A stretch of DNA of 64,000 nt from an uncultured Pelagibacteraceae bacterium. Its GTDB lineage: Bacteria; Pseudomonadota; Alphaproteobacteria; Pelagibacterales; Pelagibacteraceae. This document shows, in pieces, positions 43,378 through 54,089 of the stretch (positions within the stretch are counted from its first letter, which is position 1; each line of letters starts with the position of its first letter). The notes under the pieces are model-generated. The model ran no database searches and was not told the origin of the DNA. It saw only the letters and a list, made by a program, of their open reading frames with translations. A program made the translations under genes and the position numbers. The stretch spans positions 1-64,000 of the forward strand of contig CACCGT010000001.1 of assembly GCA_902545635.1 (NCBI GenBank). Reading direction: 5' to 3'.

Positions 43378-46370
43378 GATCTAACTCTCTTTCCTTCAGG
43401 ATCTACATAATGAGAAGAGACGATCTCTACAGGTATTGTTTTGTTTTTTAAAGGTGACATAGCAAAGAGTTTTTGTCCTATCATATTTTTTCCATCCTTA
43501 ATTATTGCTAAAGAAAATGGGTTATCATATTCAACACTCCAACATGAAGCCGAAACATGACCTAATTTTGGATTAGGTAATTTTGCCTTGGGATCTTTTA
43601 CTATGTAAGACCCCTCGGGTATACTTGTAGTTTTATCAATTGGAACTACACCAACTAATTTTTCTCTATCCGTAGATGTAAAGGCAGATCTATTTAAAGA
43701 TCTTTTACCTATAAAATCTTTTTTCTTACTAACTAGCCCTTCTAAAGATGCATCATAAGGGATTGTTCTTCCATCTAATTCAGATCCCGCAACATGACCC
43801 ATCTCTATTCTTAGAGTTGATAAAGCTTCAGTTCCATATGGTTGTATTTGAAAATCTTTTCCAACTTCCATGATTTTTTCCCACATGAAATATCCGTTAT
43901 CAGATTCAACGTTAATCTCATATGCTAACTCACCAGAAAACGAAATTCTGTAAATTTTTGCAGGAACTCCAAATAAATCAGCCTCTTTATAACCCATAAA
44001 TGGTAAACCTTCGTTTGAAACATTTAAATTAGGGAATAATTTCATTAATAATTTTCTTGAATTAGGTCCTGCGATTGCTGCACCTGCCCATTGCTCTGTG
44101 GTTGATACAACGTTTACATTTAATTCTGGCCACACTAGTTGTAAATAATATTCTAAATGAGATAGAACATTTGCTGCTTGAGCTGTTGTAGTTGTCATGT
44201 GATAATGATTTTCTGAAATCCTTGTTGTTGTTCCATCATCCATAACAATTCCATCTTCTCTTAACATTACGCCGTATCTTGCTTTACCCACTGGAAGTTT
44301 AAGCCAAGCATTAGTATAAACTCTATTCAAAAACTCTGCTGCATCAGGACCTTTAACATCTATTTTACCTAATGTTGTAACATCGCATACACCTACATTT
44401 TGTCTTACATTCTTTGCCTCTCTTTTTGATGCTTCAAATAACCCTTCATTTCCTTGCTTGTAATATCTTGGTCTTAACCAAACCCCTGCATCAACAAATA
44501 CTGCATTATTTTTTTCATGCCATGAATGCATAGGTGATTTTCTTGTTGGTTTAGAATGTTTGCCAACTTCTCTTCCTACGATTGCTCCAATTGAAACTGG
44601 GGTATAAGGAGGTCTAAAAGTAGTATGTCCTACTTGTGGAACAACTTTATTCTCAATATCAGAAACTAATTGTAATCCATTTAAATTACTCGTTTTTCCT
44701 TGGTCCGTTGCCATACCAAGCGTTGTATATCTTTTTACATGCTCGATAGATCTGAAACCTTCTCTTAGAGCTAGCTCAATATCAGAAACCGCTACGTCAT
44801 TTTGAAAATCTAAAAACCTTTTATAAGATTTACCTTTTGGTAAAGGAACACACCAAAATTTGTCATGATCTGTTGATTTTTTTTCTACTACTGTCGGTAC
44901 TGAAATTTTATTATTTTTTTCAGTTATTTTATTTGAAACGTCAAAACCTTTGTCAAAAGCATCTTTAATTGTTTCCTCTAATGTAAATATTCCATTTGCT
45001 GACCCAATTGTATTTTCTTGTTGTTTAGATTTATCTGGTACAAATGCATCAATTTTTTCGTTAAATTTAGATTTGTTTCCTGACTGTGAAGCTAAATGAA
45101 TAGATGGTGTCCAAAAACCTGATACACAAATACAATCACATTCTATATTTTCTATGTTAAATAATTCTTTTTTATCGTCAGATATTTTAGCAATATCTGC
45201 TGATTTAACTTTTTTATAGCCTTTTGCAGCAACAACTACATGTGAGAATTTAATTTCAATATTTAAATTTTTTGCCTCAACTATAATGTCTGAAGAGGGA
45301 TCGCTTCTTGTATCCAATATAATTGGATTTACCCCGTTTTTTTTAAATTCAATTGCGGTTTCATAGCCACTATCATTGTTGGTGAAAATTAAAGGTTTTT
45401 TTCCAACTAATACGCCATAAACTTTCATGTACTCTTTGGCAGCTGACGATAACATAACTCCTGGGGTATCATTATTTCCAAAAACTAAAGGTCTTTCAAT
45501 TGAACCTGATGAGATCAATACTTCATTTGCTCTAATGTACCACAGACGTTGTTTAGGTAGATATTTTTGGGTTTTTGGCAAGTGATCACTAATACGCTCT
45601 GACATTACTAACATATTGTGATCATAGTAACCAAAAACTTGCGATCTATTTTTTACTGTAACATTAGGCATGGACTTTAGTTCTGCAATAATTTTTTCTG
45701 TCCACTCAACTCCTGTTTGGTTTCCGATATTTACATCACTTGTTAATAAGCTGCCTCCAAATCTTGGTTTATCCTCAGCTAATATTACTCGGGCTCCGTT
45801 CTTGGCAGCGGCATAAGCACTTGCTAAACCTGAAGGTCCAGATCCCGTTATTAATAAATCACAATACTCATATTTATGCTCGTATCTCTCTTTATCATGT
45901 TTGATTGAAGCTTCTCCAAATCCAGCCGCCATTCGAATAAAAGGTTCATATATTTTATACCAAAAGCTAGGAGGCCACATAAATGTTTTGTAATAGAAAC
46001 CAGCTGGAAAAAACATTTTTAAGAAATTGTTTATCGCCCCAATATCAAAATTTACACTAGGCCAACAATTAACACTCTTAACCTCTAGCCCTTCAAAAAT
46101 TTCTTGTTCTGTTGCTCTTATATTTGGATCTCTCTCATTATTTCTATCTAACTGCAGAATTGCATAGGGCTCGTCAACGCCAACTCCAAAAAAACCCCTA
46201 GGTCTGTGATATTTAAAACTTCTACCTACTAAATGAACTCCATTCGCTATTAAGGCAGATGCGATAGTATCCCCCTCGAAACCAAAATATTTTTTGCCAT
46301 TAAATTTAAACGAGATTTTTTTTTCTCTATTGACCATTCCAACATTATCTAATCTAAAATCCTGGGTCAT
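43374..46370 (-). CDS. soxA: Sarcosine oxidase, alpha subunit
   Basis: The 998-residue large subunit. Order: N-terminal domain with KNGKKY-like strand and GDTIASALIANGVHLVGRSF then KYHRPRGFFGVGVDEPYAIL, an NAD-binding FAD-like fold (LLITGSGPSGLASAYAAAKNG near 172), and a C-terminal GcvT-type folate domain (GVCDVTTLGKIDVKGPDAAE, AIAGPNSRKLLMKLF, ISFSGELAYEINVE). It receives the iminium product of sarcosine oxidation and makes methylene-tetrahydrofolate. Length is normal for heterotetrameric enzymes. Confidence 0.96.
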   Translation of the reverse strand: MTQDFRLDNVGMVNREKKISFKFNGKKYFGFEGDTIASALIANGVHLVGRSFKYHRPRGFFGVGVDEPYAILQLDRNNERDPNIRATEQEIFEGLEVKSVNCWPSVNFDIGAINNFLKMFFPAGFYYKTFMWPPSFWYKIYEPFIRMAAGFGEASIKHDKERYEHKYEYCDLLITGSGPSGLASAYAAAKNGARVILAEDKPRFGGSLLTSDVNIGNQTGVEWTEKIIAELKSMPNVTVKNRSQVFGYYDHNMLVMSERISDHLPKTQKYLPKQRLWYIRANEVLISSGSIERPLVFGNNDTPGVMLSSAAKEYMKVYGVLVGKKPLIFTNNDSGYETAIEFKKNGVNPIILDTRSDPSSDIIVEAKNLNIEIKFSHVVVAAKGYKKVKSADIAKISDDKKELFNIENIECDCICVSGFWTPSIHLASQSGNKSKFNEKIDAFVPDKSKQQENTIGSANGIFTLEETIKDAFDKGFDVSNKITEKNNKISVPTVVEKKSTDHDKFWCVPLPKGKSYKRFLDFQNDVAVSDIELALREGFRSIEHVKRYTTLGMATDQGKTSNLNGLQLVSDIENKVVPQVGHTTFRPPYTPVSIGAIVGREVGKHSKPTRKSPMHSWHEKNNAVFVDAGVWLRPRYYKQGNEGLFEASKREAKNVRQNVGVCDVTTLGKIDVKGPDAAEFLNRVYTNAWLKLPVGKARYGVMLREDGIVMDDGTTTRISENHYHMTTTTAQAANVLSHLEYYLQLVWPELNVNVVSTTEQWAGAAIAGPNSRKLLMKLFPNLNVSNEGLPFMGYKEADLFGVPAKIYRISFSGELAYEINVESDNGYFMWEKIMEVGKDFQIQPYGTEALSTLRIEMGHVAGSELDGRTIPYDASLEGLVSKKKDFIGKRSLNRSAFTSTDREKLVGVVPIDKTTSIPEGSYIVKDPKAKLPNPKLGHVSASCWSVEYDNPFSLAIIKDGKNMIGQKLFAMSPLKNKTIPVEIVSSHYVDPEGKRVRS

Positions 46371-46639
46371 TATTCTATTGCTTCGTTTGCTTTATAAGTT
46401 TTAAAAATTTCGTGAGTTGATGTATCTCTCTCAACTTTAATCCATTGTCTACATCCAGAAATATGATGCCATAATTCTAAATGTTTTCCTCTTGGACTTT
46501 TTCTTAAGTATACAAAATTATCCCATTCTTGATCGCTTATTTCTTTATTAAGTTCAGGACGCTTTACTGTTGCATCTCCGCCATAAGCAAATTCATTCTG
46601 AGATCTAAGTCCACAATGTGGACAGTTGATATATAACAT
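46370..46639 (-). CDS. soxD: Sarcosine oxidase, delta subunit
   Basis: An 89-residue zinc-binding subunit: MLYINCPHCGLRSQNEFAYG with the CxxC pair, LRKSPRGKHLELWHHISGCR with the remaining His/Cys ligands, and QWIKVERDTSTHEIFKTYK. Lies directly after soxB with no spacer and overlaps soxA by one base. Confidence 0.95.
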   Translation of the reverse strand: MLYINCPHCGLRSQNEFAYGGDATVKRPELNKEISDQEWDNFVYLRKSPRGKHLELWHHISGCRQWIKVERDTSTHEIFKTYKANEAIE

Positions 46640-47896
46640 TTATGATATCCAGGTTTTAGTTCCTAGGCCTTTTTCATCAATTAAATTTCCAGTGCTAAAT
46701 CTGTTGAGGCTGTAACCGGCATTTAAATCATGAACTCTGTCTTGAGCAATTGTATGTGCAAAAGTCCATCCGGAAGCTGGAGTTGCTTTAAATCCACCAT
46801 AGCACCAACCACAATTTAAATATAATCCGTTAATATGTGTTTTATCTATAATTGGTGAACCATCCATGGACATATCCATTATTCCACCCCAAGTTCTTAA
46901 CATTTTTAATTTGCTAAGAAATGGAAACATCGCAATCCCTTCTGTTAAAACATGTTGAAGAGTAGGTAAATTTCCTCTTTGAGAATAACTATTATATCCA
47001 TCCAAGTCTCCACCCATAACCATTTCCCCTTTATCTGATTGGCTACAATAAAAATGTCCTGCACCAAATGTAACAACATGATCAAGCAAAGGTTTAATAG
47101 GCTCTGATACACATGCTTGAAGCAAATGAGTTTCAATTGGTAAAGTCATATTTAACATTTCTGCCAAAATATTTGTACTTCCTGCAACACATAAACCAAC
47201 TTTCTTTGCTTTAATATCTCCTTTAGAAGTTCTTACTCCAAGAATTTTTCCATTTGAGACATCAAATCCTGTAACTTCACAATTTTGAATTATATCAACA
47301 CCCATAGAGTCTGCTTGTCTCGCATAACCCCAGGCAACAGCATCGTGTCTTGCTGTTCCAGCGCTTGGTTGCATCAAGCCTCCAAAAATTGGAAACCTTA
47401 CATTGTCAGAAAAGTCTGCCATTGGAATTAACTTTTGAACTTCTTCTCTATTTAACAAAACCGCATCAATGCCGTTCAAACGCATCGAATTTCCCCTTCT
47501 TGAATAGGCATTCATTTGTGCATCTGAGTGGGCAAGATTAATTATTCCTCTTGGGGAAAACATTACATTGTAATTTAAATCTTGGCTCATCTTTCTCCAA
47601 AGATCCATACCAAATTCGCTAAACAAACCATTCTCATCATGCATGTAATTAGACCTAATAATTGTAGTATTCCTTCCAACGTTTCCTCCACCTATCCAAC
47701 CTTTTTCAATGATAGCAACATTTGTAATGTTGTGTTCTTTTGCTAAGTAATATGCGGTTGCTAATCCATGGCCTCCCCCACCAATGATAATTACATCGTA
47801 TTCTTTTTTAGGTGTTGGGTCTTTCCATGCAACTTCCCAATTTTGATGATCTGAGAATGCATTTTTTATTAGACTAAAAACTGAGTATTTTTGCAT
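46640..47896 (-). CDS. soxB: Sarcosine oxidase, beta subunit
   Basis: The 418-residue flavin subunit that oxidises sarcosine. DAO-type motif YDVIIIGGGGHGLATAYYLA near residue 33, GGGNVGRNTTIIRSNYMHDE, and the C-terminal YLNCGWCYGGFKATPASGWT. It forms the heterotetramer with SoxD, SoxA and SoxG encoded next, making glycine, hydrogen peroxide and methylene-tetrahydrofolate from sarcosine. First gene of the operon, divergent from fhs across 128 bases. Confidence 0.96.
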   Translation of the reverse strand: MQKYSVFSLIKNAFSDHQNWEVAWKDPTPKKEYDVIIIGGGGHGLATAYYLAKEHNITNVAIIEKGWIGGGNVGRNTTIIRSNYMHDENGLFSEFGMDLWRKMSQDLNYNVMFSPRGIINLAHSDAQMNAYSRRGNSMRLNGIDAVLLNREEVQKLIPMADFSDNVRFPIFGGLMQPSAGTARHDAVAWGYARQADSMGVDIIQNCEVTGFDVSNGKILGVRTSKGDIKAKKVGLCVAGSTNILAEMLNMTLPIETHLLQACVSEPIKPLLDHVVTFGAGHFYCSQSDKGEMVMGGDLDGYNSYSQRGNLPTLQHVLTEGIAMFPFLSKLKMLRTWGGIMDMSMDGSPIIDKTHINGLYLNCGWCYGGFKATPASGWTFAHTIAQDRVHDLNAGYSLNRFSTGNLIDEKGLGTKTWIS

Positions 47897-48024
47897 TATA
47901 TAATTTTATCTAATTAAACTTAAATTTTTTCTTATTTTTTATATATATATTTTTTAGATGTTTAAAATCCTATTAAAAAAGTATAGAAATTTTGCACACT
48001 AATTTATTATAGGTTTTAAACCAA
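47897..48024. promoter_or_regulatory. Divergent promoter region between soxB and fhs
   Basis: A 128-base, extremely AT-rich gap with a run of alternating TA (about 47940-47950) and TATTATAGG about 15 bases before the fhs start. It must serve both the sox operon and fhs, the source and the consumer of folate-bound C1 units. No clear operator palindrome, glycine riboswitch or other structured RNA was recognised. Confidence 0.3.
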
Positions 48025-49701
48025 ATGTCAAAATCAGATATCCAAATTGCAAGAGAAGCAAATATGAAACCAATTCAAGAGATTTTGGATGGAGTTGGTG
48101 TTCCAGATAATGCTGAGGCATATAGTCCAATAAGTAGATACATAGCTAAGATCAAACTGGAATATCTTGAAAAATTTAAAAATAAAAAAGACGGAAAATT
48201 AATATTAGTTACAGCAATTACTCCTACTCCAGCTGGAGAAGGAAAAACAACTACTTCAGTGGGATTGTCTGATGGATTAAATAAAATAGGTAAAAAATCT
48301 ATTGTTTGTTTAAGAGAGCCGAGCTTAGGTCCTTCATTCGGAATGAAGGGTGGCGCAGCTGGTGGTGGTTATGCGCAAGTTGTTCCTATGGAACAAATAA
48401 ATCTTCATTTCACAGGTGACTTTCATGCAATCACTTCTGCTCATAATCTTTTATCCGCTTTAATAGATAACCATATTTATTGGGGTAATAAATTAAATAT
48501 AGATGTAAGAAGAATAGTTTGGAAAAGAGTGCTTGATATGAATGATCGAGCATTAAGATCTATCAATATTAATCTTGGTGGTGTTGCAAATGGTTTCCCA
48601 AGAGAAGATGGTTTTGATATTACAGTTGCGTCTGAAATCATGGCGATCTTTTGCTTATCTAATGATTTGCATGATCTTGAAAATAGAATTGGAAATATAA
48701 CTGTTGCATACACAAGAGATAAAAAAGCAATTTATGCAAAAGATTTAAATGCACATGGTCCAATGACTGTTTTGTTAAAAGATGCAATTAGACCAAATGT
48801 AACTCAAACTTTGGAAAATAATCCCGCAATAATCCATGGAGGTCCTTTCGCTAATATTGCGCATGGTTGTAATTCTGTATTAGCAACTAAGACAGCATTA
48901 AAACTATCAGACTATGTTGTTACTGAAGCAGGATTTGGTGCCGATCTAGGTGCTGAAAAATTCTTAGATATAAAATGTAGAAAATCAGGATTAAAACCAA
49001 GTTGTGTGGTGATTGTAGCAACTATAAGAGCATTAAAAATGCACGGTGGTGTTAACAAAGATGAACTTAAAAATGAAAATATAGATGCTGTAAAAAAAGG
49101 ATTGGTGAATTTAGAGAGACATATTGAAAATATTCAAAAATTTGGCTTGCCTGTTACAGTAGCTATTAATCACTTTGTTTTGGATACAGACAAAGAGGTC
49201 GATGAAGTTATAAAATTTTGTCAACAAAAAGGTGTGTCAGCATCAATATCTAAACATTGGGAAAAAGGTGGAGAAGGAGCAGTAGATTTAGCAAACAATG
49301 TTGCTGAACTGTGTGAAAAAGGAAGTGACTTCAAATTTTTATACGATGATAAAATATCATTATTTAAAAAAATTGAGACGATTGCTAAGGAATTGTATAG
49401 AGCAAGTGAAGTTGTAGCGGATACTAAAATAAGAGAACAATTAAAAAATTTTGAAGAGACAGGTTACCAATCTTTGCCAATTTGTATTGCAAAGACACAA
49501 TATAGTTTTTCTACAGACCCTAATTTAAAAGGCGCACCATCCGGACATGTCCTACCAATAAGAGAAGTAAGGTTATCATCAGGAGCAGAATTTATCGTAG
49601 TTGTTTGCGGTGCTATAATGACTATGCCTGGGTTACCAAAAGTGCCAGCTGCAGATAAAATAAAAATTAATGATAAAGGTGAAACAGAAGGTTTATTTTA
49701 A
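48025..49701 (+). CDS. fhs: Formate-tetrahydrofolate ligase
   Basis: A 558-residue enzyme interconverting formate plus tetrahydrofolate plus ATP and 10-formyl-tetrahydrofolate. P-loop [18 protein letters not shown] (near 67), [39 protein letters not shown] and [17 protein letters not shown] are family signatures. In this setting it likely releases formate and ATP from C1 units removed from methylated osmolytes. Its last 9 bases overlap the convergent amidotransferase gene. Confidence 0.97.
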   Translation: MSKSDIQIAREANMKPIQEILDGVGVPDNAEAYSPISRYIAKIKLEYLEKFKNKKDGKLILVTAITPTPAGEGKTTTSVGLSDGLNKIGKKSIVCLREPSLGPSFGMKGGAAGGGYAQVVPMEQINLHFTGDFHAITSAHNLLSALIDNHIYWGNKLNIDVRRIVWKRVLDMNDRALRSININLGGVANGFPREDGFDITVASEIMAIFCLSNDLHDLENRIGNITVAYTRDKKAIYAKDLNAHGPMTVLLKDAIRPNVTQTLENNPAIIHGGPFANIAHGCNSVLATKTALKLSDYVVTEAGFGADLGAEKFLDIKCRKSGLKPSCVVIVATIRALKMHGGVNKDELKNENIDAVKKGLVNLERHIENIQKFGLPVTVAINHFVLDTDKEVDEVIKFCQQKGVSASISKHWEKGGEGAVDLANNVAELCEKGSDFKFLYDDKISLFKKIETIAKELYRASEVVADTKIREQLKNFEETGYQSLPICIAKTQYSFSTDPNLKGAPSGHVLPIREVRLSSGAEFIVVVCGAIMTMPGLPKVPAADKIKINDKGETEGLF

Positions 49702-50478
49702 AAGATAATTTAACCAATTTTCAAGTTCTCGCATTCTAAGATCTTTATTTGATTTTTTATTTTCTTCTGCAATCATAGCTACATGATTGTTTATCTCCTG
49801 CTCATCAACAAAAGCTTTATTATTTAACAGACGATCTTTTCTAAAATGAATAAGATTTATCATTTTATCATAAGTAATTTCTGGGTGGTATTGAATTCCC
49901 CAAATATCACTTACTCCAGATTTGAAATTGACCCCCATAACTTTATTTATAGGATTTGAAGCCAACAAGATTGAATTTTCAGGTAATTTTACAACTTCAT
50001 CAAAATTGAATGCTGGAGTGTTAAAAGTTTCATTTTTATTTTTATAAATTGGATGTTGCAATCCATTACTATTGATCTCAATATCATGGGCTATTCCTCT
50101 ATGAGATCCAGTCATGCATCTCTTTACTTGTCCTCCAGCAACAGTAGCGGCTACCTGAAGACCCCAACAAATTGCTAGTATTTTCTTTATTTTATTTTGA
50201 CACGATCTCATAAATTCTATTTGTCTTCTTATTTCTAGTGTATCATTATATATATTTAGACTACTTCCTCCCCAGATCATTCCATCAAATTTTTCTAAAC
50301 CTTTTGCAACTTCTGAAATATTTTTATCAGATGAAGGATTAACTACATCAATTTCTAAATCATTTGTGAAATAACTAATACTATCCTTTAGACTTTCAGT
50401 GTGAGTTTTTATTCCACCTTCAGTAAAACTTTGATTTTCCTCTTTAAGATTACCTTCAACTATTAATATTTTTTTCAT
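49693..50478 (-). CDS. Class I glutamine amidotransferase
   Basis: A 261-residue stand-alone GATase. The triad is visible: nucleophile Cys104 in [17 protein letters not shown] and His198/Glu200 in [10 protein letters not shown]. It resembles GMP-synthase-like amidotransferases of unknown acceptor. It overlaps the Fe-alcohol dehydrogenase by 4 bases, and its 3' end overlaps fhs on the other strand by 9 bases. Last gene of the GH63/sugar-transport run; its role there is unclear. Confidence 0.87.
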   Translation of the reverse strand: MKKILIVEGNLKEENQSFTEGGIKTHTESLKDSISYFTNDLEIDVVNPSSDKNISEVAKGLEKFDGMIWGGSSLNIYNDTLEIRRQIEFMRSCQNKIKKILAICWGLQVAATVAGGQVKRCMTGSHRGIAHDIEINSNGLQHPIYKNKNETFNTPAFNFDEVVKLPENSILLASNPINKVMGVNFKSGVSDIWGIQYHPEITYDKMINLIHFRKDRLLNNKAFVDEQEINNHVAMIAEENKKSNKDLRMRELENWLNYLLK

Positions 50479-51638
50479 TTAAACAATTCTCCAGAGATGC
50501 TATTTTTGTAAATTATTTTCATATCAGAAATTGTCAATGTTTTGGGGTTAGATGCAGTTGACGGGTCATTCAAAGCCATTTCAGAGAGTTCATCTATATC
50601 GAGCTTATTTATATCAATCACATCTGATAATTTATGAGGTATTTCTAATTCTTTTCTTAAATCTAGTATCCATTCTAAGAAAGAATTAAAACTTTTCGAT
50701 AAATTAAGATAATCACAAATAGAAATAATTCTCTCTTCTATAGCTTCTCTATTGAAAGTTAATACATATGGCATGAATATTGCGTTAGATAATCCATGAT
50801 GAATATTGAACTTAGCATTTAATGGATGACTTAATGAATGAATGGCACCAAGACCTTTCTGAAAAGCAGTTGAACCCATACTGGCAGCAGCTAACAAATC
50901 AGATCTTGCATCAAGGTCATTACCATTATGTACTGCATTTAATAAAGATTTCTTTATTAGTTTCATTCCTTCAATTGCAATTCCATCAGCCATAGGATGA
51001 AAGCCTGGTGCACAAAACGCCTCTAAATTATGTGCTAATGCATCCATGCCTGTTGCTCCTGTTAATCGTGGAGAAAGATCTTTTGTTAAAATTGGGTCTA
51101 AAATAACTATTGATGGTAAAAATTTTGGATGGAAAATTATTTTTTTAACTCCAGTTTCTTTATTTATTATCGCAGAAGCTCTCCCTGTTTCTGAACCAGT
51201 TCCTGCTGTTGTTGGGATAGCAATTATAGGGGGTATATTTTTATTATTTGCTCTTTTCCAATAATCTCCAATATCCTCAAAGTCCCATATAGGTCTTGTT
51301 TGTGCAGACATAAATGCAATTGCTTTTCCCACATCAAGTCCGCTTCCACCTCCAAAAGCAATTACCCCATCGCAATTATTTTTCTTAAATTCTTTAACAC
51401 CTTCTTCAACATTCTCACCAAAAGGATTTCCTGAAAAATCAGAGAACACTACTATATTATCAATTTTATTTTTAATTTTTGAAATTACTTCTTTAACCAT
51501 TGGTAAGTTTATCAAATCCTTATCGGTCACAAATAAAGGATTTTGAATTTTTAAATTTGAACAGGCCAAATAAAGATCTTTTATTCTATCTTTACCAACC
51601 CAAATAGTAGTAGGATAATTCCAATTATAATTACTCAT
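50475..51638 (-). CDS. Iron-containing (type III) alcohol dehydrogenase
   Basis: A 387-residue dehydrogenase. GGGSGLDVGKAIAFM is the NAD-binding loop, PTTAGTGSETGRASAI follows, and metal ligands are in GMDALAHNLEAFCAPG (Asp, His) and HSLSHPLNAKFNIHHGLSNA (two His). Overlaps both neighbours (4 and 8 bases). It could oxidise or reduce a C2-C3 product of the neighbouring pathway such as glycerol, glyceraldehyde or glycolaldehyde. The substrate is inferred from context only. Confidence 0.88.
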   Translation of the reverse strand: MSNYNWNYPTTIWVGKDRIKDLYLACSNLKIQNPLFVTDKDLINLPMVKEVISKIKNKIDNIVVFSDFSGNPFGENVEEGVKEFKKNNCDGVIAFGGGSGLDVGKAIAFMSAQTRPIWDFEDIGDYWKRANNKNIPPIIAIPTTAGTGSETGRASAIINKETGVKKIIFHPKFLPSIVILDPILTKDLSPRLTGATGMDALAHNLEAFCAPGFHPMADGIAIEGMKLIKKSLLNAVHNGNDLDARSDLLAAASMGSTAFQKGLGAIHSLSHPLNAKFNIHHGLSNAIFMPYVLTFNREAIEERIISICDYLNLSKSFNSFLEWILDLRKELEIPHKLSDVIDINKLDIDELSEMALNDPSTASNPKTLTISDMKIIYKNSISGELFK

Positions 51639-52896
51639 ATTTATTCTCTAAAATTAAATCTAAAAATAAGGATGCAGTCCATGAAAAGTTGGTTGCACCG
51701 AATCCTTTTCCAGTTTTGCAACTAAAGTATTCATTAAAACCTTTTTGTTTTACAAGATTTATTGTTTTCTTTTTGATTTGATTTGCAAATTTAATATCTT
51801 TATTCTTTAATCCTTGATAGATAATCCAGTTACAGTTAATCCATACTGGGCCTCGCCAATATCTTTTTTCTTCAAATTTTCGATGATCTGATTTTATACT
51901 TGAAAAAAAATATTTTTCTTTATTGCTATGTTTTTTTAAATTTTTGATAATTTTATTGTTTAATTTTTTATCTCTTAAATCAGCAAATAAAATAAAATAA
52001 TGTGTGATAGATGGGATAGTTATTTTTTTTTTATTTTTTAAATCAATATTAATAAAACTATTATTTTTTTTATTATACAGTTCAACAATTTTTTTCTCAG
52101 ATCTTGAAATATACGTTTCTATTTCATTACTTTTCAAATCAAACATTTTTAATAGTTTAACAAGATCTTTATTTGCCCTCAAAAATATTGAATTAAATCC
52201 AACATCAACAACATTAAATAATGAAGCTTTGAAAAGTTTGTTTGGATTATAATTATTTTTTCTTAAGTGATTTTTAATTGTTACATATCTATCATAATCT
52301 ATGTCTAAAGGTCTGTATTCAGGGTTAACCACCTTGTTATCACCCCTTTTGTATTTTAAATTCTTTGGAATTTTTACTTTACTCATTGGATCATCCCATA
52401 GAGGTGAATTGTCATATCCACTCTCCCATGGATGTAAAATTGAGACTAATCCTGAATTATTTGGGTCTCTAAATTTAATGAACCATTTGTGATATTTTAA
52501 AACACCTTTAATAATTTTTTTAAATTCAGCTTTTTCTTTTTTAATTTTATTTTTATCTAAAATTAGCTTTATTATTATTGCCAAAATAGGAGGTTGGGTA
52601 ATTCCAGATGAATGAATTTTATTTCCACAGGCCCAAACAGAATGGTTTGGATAATAATTAGTATTTAAATCATGAAACAAAATATGTGGTATCATTCCAT
52701 CTTTCCATTGACCTCTAATAAGTGTATTTAATTCATCTAAAGCATATTTAAGTTTAAAATGTGAATAACCTAAAGCTATAAATCCAGAGTCCCAATTCCA
52801 TTGAGCAGGGTATAATTTATTATTGGTTGGTAAAGTGTATCCCTTTTTTTTATTACCTAATAACACTTTTTTAGCTGAATTAATAAATTTTTTCAT
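51631..52896 (-). CDS. GH63-type glycoside hydrolase (glucosyl/mannosylglycerate hydrolase-like)
   Basis: A 421-residue (alpha/alpha)6-barrel hydrolase. LYPAQWNWDSGFIALGYSHF near the N-terminus holds the catalytic Asp region, GQWKDGMIPHILFHD and SILHPWESGYDNSPLWDDP follow, and RYWRGPVWINCNWIIYQGL is near the end. This series is characteristic of GH63 mannosylglycerate/glucosylglycerate hydrolases. No signal peptide, so the substrate is cleaved in the cytoplasm after import by the ABC system just upstream (permease stop abuts this start). Expected products are glucose or mannose plus glycerate or glycerol. Confidence 0.82.
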   Translation of the reverse strand: MKKFINSAKKVLLGNKKKGYTLPTNNKLYPAQWNWDSGFIALGYSHFKLKYALDELNTLIRGQWKDGMIPHILFHDLNTNYYPNHSVWACGNKIHSSGITQPPILAIIIKLILDKNKIKKEKAEFKKIIKGVLKYHKWFIKFRDPNNSGLVSILHPWESGYDNSPLWDDPMSKVKIPKNLKYKRGDNKVVNPEYRPLDIDYDRYVTIKNHLRKNNYNPNKLFKASLFNVVDVGFNSIFLRANKDLVKLLKMFDLKSNEIETYISRSEKKIVELYNKKNNSFINIDLKNKKKITIPSITHYFILFADLRDKKLNNKIIKNLKKHSNKEKYFFSSIKSDHRKFEEKRYWRGPVWINCNWIIYQGLKNKDIKFANQIKKKTINLVKQKGFNEYFSCKTGKGFGATNFSWTASLFLDLILENKYE

Positions 52897-54089
52897 TAAC
52901 CCTTTACACTTCCGGCAGTTAGTCCACTTACTAGATATTTTTCAAAATAAACAAAAATAAATAAAACTGGAATAGTGACTACAACTGATCCTGCCATTAA
53001 ATATTGTCTAGGAGTTTCTGCATCACCACTCAAATATTGTATCGCTCTTGATAAAGTAAATGAATTTGGATTATCTAGAAACATTAAAGAAAACAAGAAT
53101 TCATTCCATGCAATCATAAATACATAAAGAGCAACTGAAGAAATGGCAGGAATACTTAGTGGTAAAATAATTTTTATAATAATTCCAAACCAGTTTAATT
53201 TATCCATAATAGCAGCTTCTTCTAATTCCTTAGGGATACTTTTGAAATATCCTTGAAGCATATATATCGCAACTGGCAAAGTAGTTGCTGTATATACTAT
53301 TAAAAGCCCACCTACATTATTTCTTAACCCTAGCTGACTAAATACGGTATACAAAGGTATTACTAAAACTATAGCAGGAAACATATAAATAATTAATATT
53401 GATGTAGACAAAAAGTTTTTTCCAAAAAAATTTAGTCTTGCAACAGCATATGCTGCTGGAATAGCAAAAATTAAGGTAACTATAACTGTTCCAACTGATA
53501 CAAATGTACTGATAAGTATATATCTCCCAAATTTGTAAGTATCAAATATGACAAAGTAAGATTTAAATAGTTCTTTAATATCCTGTGCAAAATTAATACT
53601 AAAATCCAAAGGATTTATAAGCAGTGCAGCTTGTGTTTTAAAACTAGTAACTATCATCATGTAAAATGGAAATAAAATTACAAAAGAAAATAATACAATT
53701 CCAAAAAGAGTTAAAAATTCAAATACAACTGTTTGAGATGAATGATCGAGGTCTAAATTTTTTTGATTATATTTATCAATTTTAAAAGAGTAAAAGATTA
53801 AAATCCCAAATATGCCAATATTGTACCAAATAGGCATTAATTGGACTAAATATCCATCAACAAAAGTAAATAAAATTGCAAATATTATTGACTTTATAGC
53901 TTTATGAAATTTATCTCCAACAATCAGATTTATTAGAGATATTCCAATTCCTAGAGTTAGGATAATTGCGAAATTAAAATTTTCCAGATCTATTCCTTGT
54001 AATGTTGATAAAACTTTCCAAATAGAAACTAGAGAAAATAAAAAAATAGATGATATTAAACAATATAATATTAAACTTTTAATTTTCAT
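52896..54089 (-). CDS. Sugar ABC permease 2 (MalG type) with N-terminal extension
   Basis: A 397-residue permease. Residues 1-110 add about four extra helices before the standard MalG-like BPD_transp domain. ILFPFYMMIVTSFKTQAALL marks its first periplasmic loop, and the EAA loop is KELEEAAIMDKLNWFGIIIK. The C-terminus PVLFIFVYFEKYLVSGLTAG then SVKG is the MalG hallmark. Overlaps permease 1 by 11 bases. The cluster encodes no ATPase. Confidence 0.9.
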   Translation of the reverse strand: MKIKSLILYCLISSIFLFSLVSIWKVLSTLQGIDLENFNFAIILTLGIGISLINLIVGDKFHKAIKSIIFAILFTFVDGYLVQLMPIWYNIGIFGILIFYSFKIDKYNQKNLDLDHSSQTVVFEFLTLFGIVLFSFVILFPFYMMIVTSFKTQAALLINPLDFSINFAQDIKELFKSYFVIFDTYKFGRYILISTFVSVGTVIVTLIFAIPAAYAVARLNFFGKNFLSTSILIIYMFPAIVLVIPLYTVFSQLGLRNNVGGLLIVYTATTLPVAIYMLQGYFKSIPKELEEAAIMDKLNWFGIIIKIILPLSIPAISSVALYVFMIAWNEFLFSLMFLDNPNSFTLSRAIQYLSGDAETPRQYLMAGSVVVTIPVLFIFVYFEKYLVSGLTAGSVKG

